From: Lithodes maja
Lineage: Eukaryota > Arthropoda > Malacostraca > Decapoda > Lithodidae
Length of the DNA stretch: 64,000 bases
Assembly (NCBI GenBank): GCA_037953745.1
Contig: JBAKBP010004275.1
Span: 1 to 64,000 of the forward strand
Direction of reading: 5' to 3'
Shown here: piece after piece, positions 55,747 to 64,000 of the stretch
How positions within the stretch are numbered: position 1 is the first letter of the stretch
Layout: every line of letters begins with the position of its first letter
Notes under the pieces: model-generated
The model's input: only the letters and a program-made list of their open reading frames with translations
Told to the model about the DNA's origin: nothing
The model's database searches: none
Position numbers and translations under genes: made by a program

Positions 55747-57171
55747 ATGTCTTATAGCGGATCAGTGCAGGATGAAGACACAGTATGTGATGTAGAAGCT
55801 GAGGAGCAGCAGCATGGGCAGGTTGTTAACTTGGTGAACAGTGAGGAGGATGCAAGGATTGTTTTACAATGGCCTGTTACTTCCGACCGGTTGGTGGGTA
55901 TGAATCGGTACGGTCTCCAGTGCTTAGCCGCAGCTATCGGTCATGTATGTACTAGTGGCATGACCAAGGATGACCTGATGACGTGTGTGCTGAGTGGGGT
56001 GACTGGCGTACGAGGTAGGGTGAGTGCTCAGAGCCCTTTGGCCGAGCCTCCCCTTCACTCGACTCCCAATCCTCCTATTGGAGTACCGACCCTGAGCACG
56101 CTTCCGCAGGTGGGTAGTGACTGGCAGGGTGGTTTGCCCCTGGGGGGATCACCGGGTATTTCTAACATCATTGCATCCTCTCCTCCTTCTCAAGGTTTGA
56201 CCCCAGAGATGCTCTTTCAGCTCGAGATAGCTAAGATGGAAGAGAGAAAAGAGCTAGCTAAGATAGAAGAGAGAAAAGAGCTAGCTAAGATAGAAGAGAG
56301 AAATGAGCTAGCTAAGATAGAAGAGAGAAAAGAGCTGGCTAGGATGCAGCAACAGACGAGGGAAGCTGAGCTTAGGACTGAACTAGAATCTACAAGATAC
56401 TGTGCCGACATGGATTTAGAGAAGTCTCGTGTTGAGACGACGGGACAGCGACTCGGTACTGGAAACCGTGCGCATGATCAGTCTCTGTCGCACCTTCTCA
56501 AACTGGTCCCTGTATTTGACAAGTCTGGTGTCACAGAGTTTTTCAATAGATTTGAGAAGAAGTGCCGGGAGCATCAGTGGCCTGAAGTTAAGTGGGCGGC
56601 CCTTGTGTCCTCTAGACTCGTAGGTAAGGGGCTCAAGGCTTACGATGCACTGCCTTTGGAGTCCTGCGTTGTTTATGAGGAGCTCAAGCAGGCTGTCCTG
56701 CGGGCATATGAGCTACAACCCGAGACATATAGGTTAAAGTTCCGGGGTGTGACTAAGGGGCGAGACAGTACCTTCTTGGAGCACACCCGGGACCTGTCCG
56801 ACGCTATGGGAAACTGGCTCAGATCAGAGAAGACAACTACGTTTGATGAGATGAAACAGTTGATGCTTCTAGAGCAGTTTTATAAGTGTACGGGCGGCGA
56901 CTTGACTTTAAACCTTAAAGAGAAGAACCCAAGAACTCTCGTAGAAGCAGCAGAGATGGCTGATCTTCGGTTGTCACTAATTCGGGGGTGCGGCTCTGCA
57001 CAGAGAAACGATGTAGGCGTTAAGGAGCGTTACCCTCCCCCTCCCCGGAATATGGACACACATAAATTTAAAAGCAATGACACCAAGACTGATCACAAAC
57101 CTAGCACCGCCCCGTTTAAGAAGGGTCAGGGGACTTTTACACCTCAGTATAAGTCCAAAGGGGAAATTTGA
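55747..57171 (+). CDS. gag: Gag (SCAN-like capsid) of the Gmr1-like element
   Basis: I take the start at 55747 (MSYSGSVQDED), because codons before it from 55681 look like leader. Gag builds the particle that packages the RNA. Residues about 160-215 are a run of KIEERKELA repeats, a charged helix or coiled coil encoded by 27-bp tandem repeats. Then LKLVPVFDKSGVTEFFNRFE to LVEAAEMADLRLSLIR is a SCAN-like capsid domain with AYELQPETYRLKFR and LMLLEQFYKC. The frame ends at TGA 57169-57171 after a run of four G near 57160, where the zinc-knuckle codons continue in the next frame. A one-base insertion in that run is the simplest cause; programmed shifting is possible but has no slippery heptamer I can see. 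Confidence 0.85.
   Translation: MSYSGSVQDEDTVCDVEAEEQQHGQVVNLVNSEEDARIVLQWPVTSDRLVGMNRYGLQCLAAAIGHVCTSGMTKDDLMTCVLSGVTGVRGRVSAQSPLAEPPLHSTPNPPIGVPTLSTLPQVGSDWQGGLPLGGSPGISNIIASSPPSQGLTPEMLFQLEIAKMEERKELAKIEERKELAKIEERNELAKIEERKELARMQQQTREAELRTELESTRYCADMDLEKSRVETTGQRLGTGNRAHDQSLSHLLKLVPVFDKSGVTEFFNRFEKKCREHQWPEVKWAALVSSRLVGKGLKAYDALPLESCVVYEELKQAVLRAYELQPETYRLKFRGVTKGRDSTFLEHTRDLSDAMGNWLRSEKTTTFDEMKQLMLLEQFYKCTGGDLTLNLKEKNPRTLVEAAEMADLRLSLIRGCGSAQRNDVGVKERYPPPPRNMDTHKFKSNDTKTDHKPSTAPFKKGQGTFTPQYKSKGEI
56226..56341 (+). repeat. 27-bp in-frame repeat in gag
   Basis: CTAGCTAAGATAGAAGAGAG plus AAAAGAG repeats four times with few changes. It encodes nine residues, LAKIEERKE, so length changes keep the reading frame. 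Confidence 0.9.
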
Positions 57172-57817
57172 GTGTTATCACTGTCACAAAGAGGGGCACA
57201 TGGCAAAAGCTTGTCCAAGCAGACCTCCCTCGGCGGCTGTGTCATTGGCTCGCAGCATTGGGGTGTTCCAGAAGTATTCTGTGTTTGCTGGAGGCATAAG
57301 ATCAGAGGATGGAGCACCGCCAGTGAAGAAGGATCCGGAAGGCTCGAACCCTGTCCGCGATGCCTTTTGCGACCATAGAGGGCATGGCTGCGTGAAGTGG
57401 GGGGGCAAGAAGCACGGGGTACAGCTTTTGCATGACACAGGTGCCTCTCAGACACTCTTGAAGAATTTCACTGGTAGACCCATAAACGCGGCGCGGGTAG
57501 TTGTGGTGCAGGGAGTTAATGCAACTAGGTCATACCCGCTTGTTAGAATGGAGCTTGAAGTTGGCGGTGTGACTCGCGAACTGGATGTGGGAATCGTGGA
57601 GAAATTGCCTGTTGGGGGCGTCGACCTCCTTCTCGGCAATGACTTTGCGGTGCCTGCTTCTAAGGTTTCACCCTTAGGCATTGCCGAGGAGCCGGCCGAC
57701 GTGAGTAGGGAGGAACAGGAGTGGGTTGAGAAGTGTCAGGTGCAACCAATGGCGTGTGTTGTAACCAGATCTCTCGCATCCAGGGAGTCACAGCCTAACC
57801 AACAGTCTTCAAATTAG
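57160..57817 (+). pseudogene. Zinc knuckle and retropepsin
   Basis: FECYHCHKEGHMAKACP is a CCHC knuckle (C-x2-C-x4-H-x4-C) for RNA binding, belonging to the end of Gag. About 65 residues later LLHDTGASQTLL holds the catalytic D-T-G of the aspartic protease, and GGVDLLLGNDFA its second conserved segment. It cleaves Gag-Pol. The frame is the one of the downstream polymerase ORF, separated from it only by a single TAG at 57815-57817. Gag is in another frame because of the extra G near 57160. Confidence 0.85.
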
Positions 57818-60800
57818 CGGAGGAACGGTCACGAGAAGGTGCTGAAAGCTGATACGGTGGAGAGTCTAGTACCAGCAGCGCTTCTCGGGGACTCAGTATT
57901 AGCACCGTTATTAGAGTCTGGAGAAGCACCACCACCTGTCACTGAGAGTGTAGAGGCAGGGTTTAAAGAGACTCAGAGGCAGCAACGGAATACACGGAGA
58001 GAGCAACGGGATGCAAAGTTCGATGTTGGGGGAGGGCATGAGTTGTTTCGCAAACACTTAGACAGGCTAGCTCCCTCAGATATTCGCAAATTGCAGCTAG
58101 AAGACCCAGAGGTTCTAAAGTGTAGTAACGGTGCTGTCGAACTCGAAGAGGACAGGGATGCAAAGTCTGGAGATTTTTTTTTCATTGATGGCATCTTGTA
58201 TCGGCGATTCCAAGACCCGCAGAGAAGTTGGGAGGGTGGGTCAGGAGTGGTAGACCAGCTGGTCATACCGAGGGTATGCAGGGATAGCCTACTTAGGTTG
58301 GCTCATGATGTACCACTGGCGGGACACTTGGGTGTCCGTAAGACGGTGGCGGCTTTGGGGAAACTGTTTTGGTGGCCTGGTTTGAGAGCACAAGTGGTGT
58401 CATGGGTGGCAATGTGCAGTGTGTGCCAAAAGGTCGGGAAACCTAACCAGAGCATCCCAAAGGCTCCGTTGCACCCAATTCCCGTCAGTGGGCCTCCCTT
58501 TAGTAAAGTAGTAGTCGACATGGTTGGCCCCCTCCCCCCCACAAGTGCCGGAAATAAATATCTCTTGACAGTCATGGACGTAGCAACTCGGTACCCAGAC
58601 GCATACCCGATGAGATATGGTTTGGCGAAGACGGTGGTCCGTAACTTGCTATTATACTTCTCTCGGTACGGATACCCGCAGGAGATACAGTCAGACCAAG
58701 GATCGAATTTCACCTCCAACTTGTTCGTTCAGACAATGAAGCAGCACGGGATAGTCACTGTAGTGTCATCTGCTTATCACCCAGAGAGTCAGGGGGTGTT
58801 AGAGAGGTGGCATTCCACTCTAAAAAGCATGCTTCGCTGCTATTGTCTTGAGAACGGCAAGGACTGGGATCTTGGCCTGCCGTATGTGTTATTCGCTGCA
58901 CGAGAGGTACCTGGGGAGAGTTTGGGGTTTAGCCCTAATGAGCTTGTGTTTGGACACCGCATCAGAGGGCCTCTCCACATGGTAAAGGAGATATGGGAAG
59001 GCACCGCTAAACCATGTTCTATGCTTAAGTATGTCCTTGAGAGTAGAGAACGAATGTTGCGTAGTCTGGAGTTGGCTGGCCGCAATCTGGTAGGCTCTCA
59101 GGCCCTCATGAAGGACAGGTACGACCACAAGGTGAAACTCAGGGAGTTTCATGTGGGTCAGGAGGTGTTGATACTACTCCCTCTTGTAGGTCACCCCTTA
59201 TCCGCAAAGTACGCTGATCCTTATAGGGTAGCAGAGAAGCTCTCGGACTTAGATTACCTGGTGGCCACTCCAGACAGGCGTAAGAGGAATCAGTTATGTC
59301 GTGTCAACCTGATGAAGGAGTATGTGAGGCGCCCACCTGAGCCTCTCACTGTCCCCGTGATGACTTTCAGCAGTCAAGGTGGAGAAGGAGAACGAGACAG
59401 TCATGCGCAGGTGGATGACAACTGGGATTATCATGTTTCTGCAGATCAGTGGGCGGGAAAAACGAGACAGGCGGCTCATGAGGCTTTGCAACACCTACCT
59501 GAGCAACAGCGTGTGGCTGTCGAGCGCCTATTTTGTTTATACCCTACTGTATTTGCGGAACACCCAGGCCTCACTACTCAGGAGGTGCACGACGTTGACG
59601 TCGGAGACCACCCACCCTTCAAATCAGTGCCCTATAGGGTGCCCCCTATTAAACTTCCGGCCCTCCGGGCGGAGTTGGAGTATATGTTGCAACAGGGACT
59701 GATCGAGAAGGGGGCGGTAAAGTGGACATCTCCTGTAACGCTGCAACCTAAGCCGGATGGCAAGGTGCGCTTCTGTGTTGATTACCGCAGGCTAAACGGC
59801 TTGACTCCCACCAACCCATATCCACTTCCCCGGGTCGATGACTGTGTAGACAAGATTGGCAGGGCCAAGTTCTTGACCAAGGTGGACCTGGTAAAAGGTT
59901 ACTGGCAGGTGCCTTTGTCTGAACGGGCGAAAGAGGTGTGTGGTTTTGTGGTGGATGGTGCTACATATCGTTGTAATGTCATGCCATACGGTCTAAAGAA
60001 CGCACCAGCGACCTTCCAAAGCTTGATGAACGAGTTAGTGGCTGACATTTCGAACTGTACCGTCTACCTGGACGACGTCATTATCTACGATGACGATTTC
60101 AAGAGCCACTGTGAACATGTAGAATCCCTATTTAAGAAATTAAGCGAGGCAAACTTGGTGGTCAACCTGGGAAAGTGTGATTTTGTGCGGGCTACCGTGC
60201 AGTATCTGGGGTTCATGGTGGGTTTGGGCCAGGTGTGCCCCCCACAGAACAAGATATTGGCTATTAACCACTTCCCCAGGCCGTCCACCAAGAAGCAGAT
60301 CATGAGGTTTTTGGGCATGATTGGTTACTACCGCCGCTTTATAAAGGGCTATTCTACTGTGCTGGCTCCTCTGACGGACCTATTGGCCAAAGATAGAAAG
60401 TTTAAGTGGGCGCCTGAGTGTGAGAGGGCTTTTTTGCTAGTAAAACACCTGTTGTGTACTCACCCAATCCTCAGGGCCCCGGACTTTAGCCGACCATTCC
60501 AGCTGGCAACTGATGCCAGTGGTGTGGGGGCTGGTGCCGTTCTGATGCAATCAGATGAAGATGGGCTGGAGCACCCAGTCAGTTTCTTCTCAAAAAAGTT
60601 CAACTCGGCGCAGAAGAACTATTCAGTAGTTGAGAAGGAACTGCTGGCGATTGTGCTAGCGCTCAGGCACTTTGAGGTGTATGTTCCAGCCTATGGACCA
60701 GTGGTGGTGATCTACACCGACCATCACCCCCTCAAGTTCCTGAATCAATTCCATAACCGGAATATGAGGCTGACCAGGTGGTCATTAATGTTGCAGGAAT

Positions 60801-60880
60801 ACAACCTAGACATACGCCATATTGCCGGTTCTGAGAATGTGATTGCAGATTGATTATCGAGGGTGGAAGACCCGGGGTAG
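57818..60880 (+). pseudogene. pol: Integrase, reverse transcriptase and RNase H (Gmr1 order)
   Basis: Numbering from 57839. Integrase: HDVPLAGH and CSVCQ give the HHCC finger (H156, H163, C193, C196); VVVDMVGPLPP D227, IQSDQGSNF D286 and GVLERWHS E322 the DDE core. Reverse transcriptase: KVDLVKGYWQVPL D683, MPYGLKNAPATFQ and TVYLDDVIIY D745-D746. RNase H: LATDASGVGAGAVL, VVEKELLAIV, VIYTDHHPL and the final NVIAD. Integrase therefore lies before the reverse transcriptase, opposite to ordinary Ty3/Gypsy. The open frame has no ATG start near its beginning; it continues the protease frame after a TAG. A TGA at 60851-60853 replaces a codon inside the conserved IAD-x-LSR end; the natural stop is TAG at 60878. 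Confidence 0.92.
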
Positions 60881-61039
60881 ATCATCACAAGGGTAGCCTC
60901 CTACTTTGGTTTGATTAGTATGTTTACGTCTGGTGCTTGTTGGCTCGCGTGGATAGCCCAGCGTATTGGGTCGTAAAGTAGGAGTTGCGGTGTTGGTATA
61001 GAAGAAGAACAAAAAACTAGGCTGCCCCTGTAGTGCAGC
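60881..61039 (+). other. Remnant of Gmr1 3' region
   Basis: About 150 bp after the polymerase, with an A-rich GAAGAAGAACAAAAAAC at about 61000 that could be a weak polypurine tract. No LTR start follows; the LINE tail begins at 61040. Confidence 0.5.
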
Positions 61040-63967
61040 TTTTTTTTTTTTTTTTTTTTTTTCTATGTGATTGAGGGAGGCAAAAGGCATAACTGCCTAT
61101 AGCGAGTGCCTCCCCCATAGTTGAAAGAGTGACAGGGCCAAAATCAAGGGACGTTCGAGCCAAAATGCCTGGACACACGGAGTTTGAAGCAATTTAAGTC
61201 ATAGGAAGAGGGAAAGACTGATTCTGGGAGAGAGTTCCAGAGCTCAGATGTTGAGTAGAAGAAAGTTTGAGAGTAACGTTTCACTCTTGGGTTGGAGAGT
61301 TGCACAGAGTAGGGGTGGGATTGAGTTGCAAGACGGGTACCACGTGCCCTACGTAAAGGAGGTGGTATGCACTGGGATAGCTCTGAGGAACACTGATTAT
61401 TATAGTAGCGATAGAATAGCGAGAGAGATGCAACATTGCGGCGGAGACAGAGAGATTGCAGAGAGTTGGTGAGTGGACGGGAGTTAATGATACGAAAGGC
61501 CTTCCTTTCAACTTTGTCTAGGAGAGCGGTGTGAGAGGAACCTCCCCACACATGTGAACAATACTCAATACAAGGGCGCACTATGCCCCTGTACAGAGCA
61601 AGAAGCTGTGCAGGGGAAAAGAACCCCCTAAGGCGGTTGAGCACACCCAGCTTATGGGAGGCTGCCTTAGCAAGACTGGTAATATGGTCCTTCCAAATGA
61701 GAGCAGAAGAAAAAGAGACACCAAGAATATTGAGAGAAGATGAAGGGTTGATTTTTGTATTGTTGAAGAATAAGGGATAGTCCGCTGGGAGATCCTGACG
61801 GGTAGATAGATGGAGAAATTGGGTTTTGGAAGCATTAAAGTTAACAAGGTTTTCTCTGCCCCAATTGGAAATAGTATTTAGATCAGAATTTAAGAGTTCT
61901 ATGGCTTCATTACGTTTGTCGTTGAGGGATTGCTGGCTGGGGCGTTCTGAAAAACTAATGGAGTAGTGTAAGGTTGAGTCGTCTGCGTATGAATGGATGG
62001 GAATTAAGGTACAGTTAAGGAGATCATTTATAAAAATTAGAAAGAGAATAGGAGATAGGACAGAGCCCTGAGGAACACCGGAGTTTATAGGGTGAGGAAG
62101 TGAACAATGGCCGTCCACAACCGCAGCTATGGAACGGCCGGAAAGGAAATTAGAGACAAAGGCACAGATGGAGGGATAGAAACCGAAGGAGGGTAGTTTA
62201 GAAATTAAAGATTTATGCCAGACTCTATCGAAGGCTTTCGATATGTCTAGTGCAATAGAAAAAGTCTCACCGAAGTCCCGAAAGGAGGATGACCAAGAGT
62301 TAGTAAGATATGAAAGAAGATCACCAGTAGAGCGACCCTTAAGGAAGCCATACTGGCGATCTGAGAGCAGATTATGAGAAGAGAAATGCTTAAGAAATTT
62401 GGAAGCAAGAATAGTTTCAAAAACTTTAGAAAGACAAGAGATAAGAGCAATTGGACGATAGTTGGAGGGTTGAGAGCGGTCACCCTTCTTTGGGACAGGT
62501 TGAATGTGAGCAAACTTCCAGCATGAAGGGAAGACGTTAGAGGATAGACAGAGACGAAAGAGTTTGCCTAGGCAGGGAGTCAGCACGGAAGCACAGTTTT
62601 TGAGAACAACAGGAGGAACACCGTCCGGACCGTACGCCTTATTAGTGTTAAGCCCAGAGAGGGTAGAAAGTACATCTTTAGAAGAGATTAGGATATTAGG
62701 CATAAGTAAGAGAGAGGAGGGCGGAGAGGGAGGAATAGCACCGGAATCATCCAAGGTGGAGTTTCTAGCAAAAGTTTGAGCGAAGAGTTTAGCTTTGTCA
62801 GAGGAAGAAGTGATGGTTGTGCCATCAGAGTGGGAAAGGGGAGGGAAAGATGAGGAAGAGAAATTGTTGGAGAGGTTTTTGGCTAGATGCCAGAAAGCTT
62901 GGGAAGAGCTAGAGTTGGATAGTTCAGTGCATTTATTATTGATGAAAGAGTGTTTGGCAAGTCGAAGAACAGATTTGGCTTGATTCCGGGCAGAAACATA
63001 TGAAGAATGAGAGTCTTGAGGTTTAAGGCGTCGGTACCGTTTGAATGCTTCCTCCTTATTGCGGACAGCAGTAGAACAGGCGTGAGTAAACCAAGATTTT
63101 TTAGCATTAGTCTGAGAGAAAGAGAATGGAATGTATGCTTCCATGCCCGATAGGATTACCTCGGTAATGCGTTCAGCACTCTCCGAGGGTCCTCGGCCAT
63201 GGAAGCAGAAATCATTCCATGGGAAATCAAAGAAGTACTGCCGAAGAGCCTCCCAGTCGGCAGCGCCAAAGTGCCACAAGCGCCGCCGGCTAGGAGGATC
63301 GGGTGGCTGTACTGGAGAGATAGGACAGGTGACAGAGATAAGTTTATGGTCGGAGGAGCCCAAAGGAGAGAAAAGATCGACAGTATAAGAAGAAGGGTTA
63401 GAAGTTAGAAACAGGTCAAGAATGTTGGGCCGATCTCCGATGCGATCCGGGATACGGGTGGGTTGCTGAACTAACTGCTCTAGGTAATTTAGGATAGAAA
63501 AGACGTAGGCTTGTTCACCAGGTGGATCAGTAGTGTGAGAGGAGAGCCATTGGCGGTGGTGAACGTTGAAATCTCCTAAGATGGAGATTTCTGAGAAAGG
63601 AGAAATGGATAGAATGTGTTCCACTGTAGAGTTTAGATAGTCAAAGAATTTAGGAAAGTTGGTAGAGTTAGGGGAAAGATAGACAGCACAGAAATATTTA
63701 GTAAGAGAATGACAGGAAAGTTTGAGCCATAAAGTTGAGAATTCAGAGGAGTCGAAATCGGGAACACGAGAGCAAGTGAGTTTGTTGTGCACATATGCAC
63801 AACATCCGCCATTGGCTTTGAAACTAGGATAGAGAAAGTAGGAGGATACAGAAAAGGGGTTGCTGGATGTTGCTACAGACACCTGGGTTTCGGTGAGGAA
63901 GAGAAGATCAGGTTTGTAGGAGGAGAGATGGTGCTCAACAGAGTGAAAGTTAGAGGAAAGCTGCCAT
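61040..63967 (-). mobile_element. LINE with poly(A) tail, nearly full ORF2
   Basis: On the minus strand the element begins near 63967 inside its endonuclease and ends in about 23 A at 61040-61062, preceded by an untranslated region of about 80 bp. The 5' side breaks off a few codons before the endonuclease start, so no ORF1 is present. It ended up directly beside the Gmr1 element and probably truncated it, or both were joined by deletion. Confidence 0.85.
61144..63967 (-). pseudogene. LINE ORF2: endonuclease and reverse transcriptase
   Basis: The longest unbroken LINE frame here: from SNFHSVEHHLSSYKPDLLF at about 63950 to the stop at 61144, over 930 codons. Endonuclease: PDLLFLTETQ, SILGDFNVHHRQW and GSSDHKLISV. 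Reverse transcriptase: KAYGPDGVPPVVLKNC, SNYRPIALISCLSKVFE, QYGFLKGRSTGDLL, ALDISKAFDRVWHKSLISKL, NSGVPQGSVLSPILFLIFIND and the catalytic HSYADDSTLHYS. The C-terminal part (YRGIVRPCIEYCSHVWGG, LCLRRNVASLSLFYRYY) has no RNase H and no cysteine motif. That places it in the CR1/Jockey-wide group; the clade is not certain. No internal stop or frameshift is visible, so the insertion is young. The start is lost by 5' truncation. Confidence 0.9.
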
Positions 63968-64000
63968 AAACATATTCAAAAATATAAAAATCCTATAAAA

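Larger units (their letters stand above)
50982..61030 (+). mobile_element. Gmr1-like Ty3/Gypsy retrotransposon
   Basis: Order: 5' LTR, primer site, gag with zinc knuckle, protease, integrase, reverse transcriptase, RNase H. Integrase before reverse transcriptase is the copia-like order that defines the Gmr1 group within Ty3/Gypsy. The 3' LTR is missing; after RNase H about 150 bp remain before the poly(T) of the next LINE. Lesions are a one-base frameshift, a TAG and a TGA, so the copy is probably inactive. Confidence 0.88.

Overview
The window reads as an accessory, repeat-saturated stretch of an invertebrate nuclear genome. I found no intact host gene, no operon-like organisation and no bacterial or viral gene block. 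Eukaryote is certain from the non-LTR and LTR retrotransposons, tRNA-derived SINEs, microsatellites and TTAA-bounded MITEs. A decapod crustacean, or at least an arthropod, is my best guess from the long (GT)n and (TA)n runs, the TTAA MITE swarm, a Gmr1-type LTR element and the style of the LINEs. That is inference.

Left part, 1-22150: no coding sequence except a truncated LINE with an RNase H domain (minus strand, ~14753-15960). The rest is satellite arrays (61-bp units at 314-1657, 38-bp units at 2868-3800, 28-bp units at ~19395-20420, 46-bp units at 21001-21990) and many short inverted-repeat elements. Most of the latter end exactly in TTAA. I sort them by their ends into local families A-G. 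They abut each other, share single TTAA sites and nest in one another. Family A resembles piggyBac-derived MITEs. Family H and a TA-flanked mariner-like element carry two of the satellite arrays inside them.

Middle, 22150-30755 (minus strand): the decayed, intronless copy of a large protein of about 1,500 codons. Its carboxy-terminal half shows, in order, the acidic motifs and GCD/GIGK-type motif of a FEN1/XPG-like (PIN-fold) nuclease followed by a cysteine-rich CXC domain. Its amino terminus has a possible zinc site. It has frameshifts, a stop codon and a CR1-like LINE (25941-29925) inserted with a 4-bp duplication. A smaller retroposon sits inside that LINE. This is the most interesting gene-like object here.

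32892-38044: a minus-strand LTR of a Ty3/Gypsy element, split by an RTE-like LINE (33143-36893, 12-bp duplication). That LINE is itself split by four almost identical 327-bp tandem units. 38045-45883 holds a mariner-like end fragment, a ~2.8-kb 39-bp satellite and its 34-bp relative separated by two retroposons, and more TTAA elements. 45884-50981 is a second copy of the same Gypsy family in plus orientation, with LTR, primer site, deleted gag-pol, integrase, an unassigned proline-rich ORF, polypurine tract and truncated 3' LTR. Its 3' LTR is cut by the 5' LTR of a Gmr1-like element (50982 to ~61030), whose integrase lies before its reverse transcriptase. That LTR is split by a Jockey-like LINE with a perfect 15-bp duplication. 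The window closes with a nearly complete LINE ORF (61040-63967, minus).

The layout is a stack of nested insertions, so relative ages can be read from who interrupts whom. All coordinates of element ends are read by eye; family names are by motif, not by database search.
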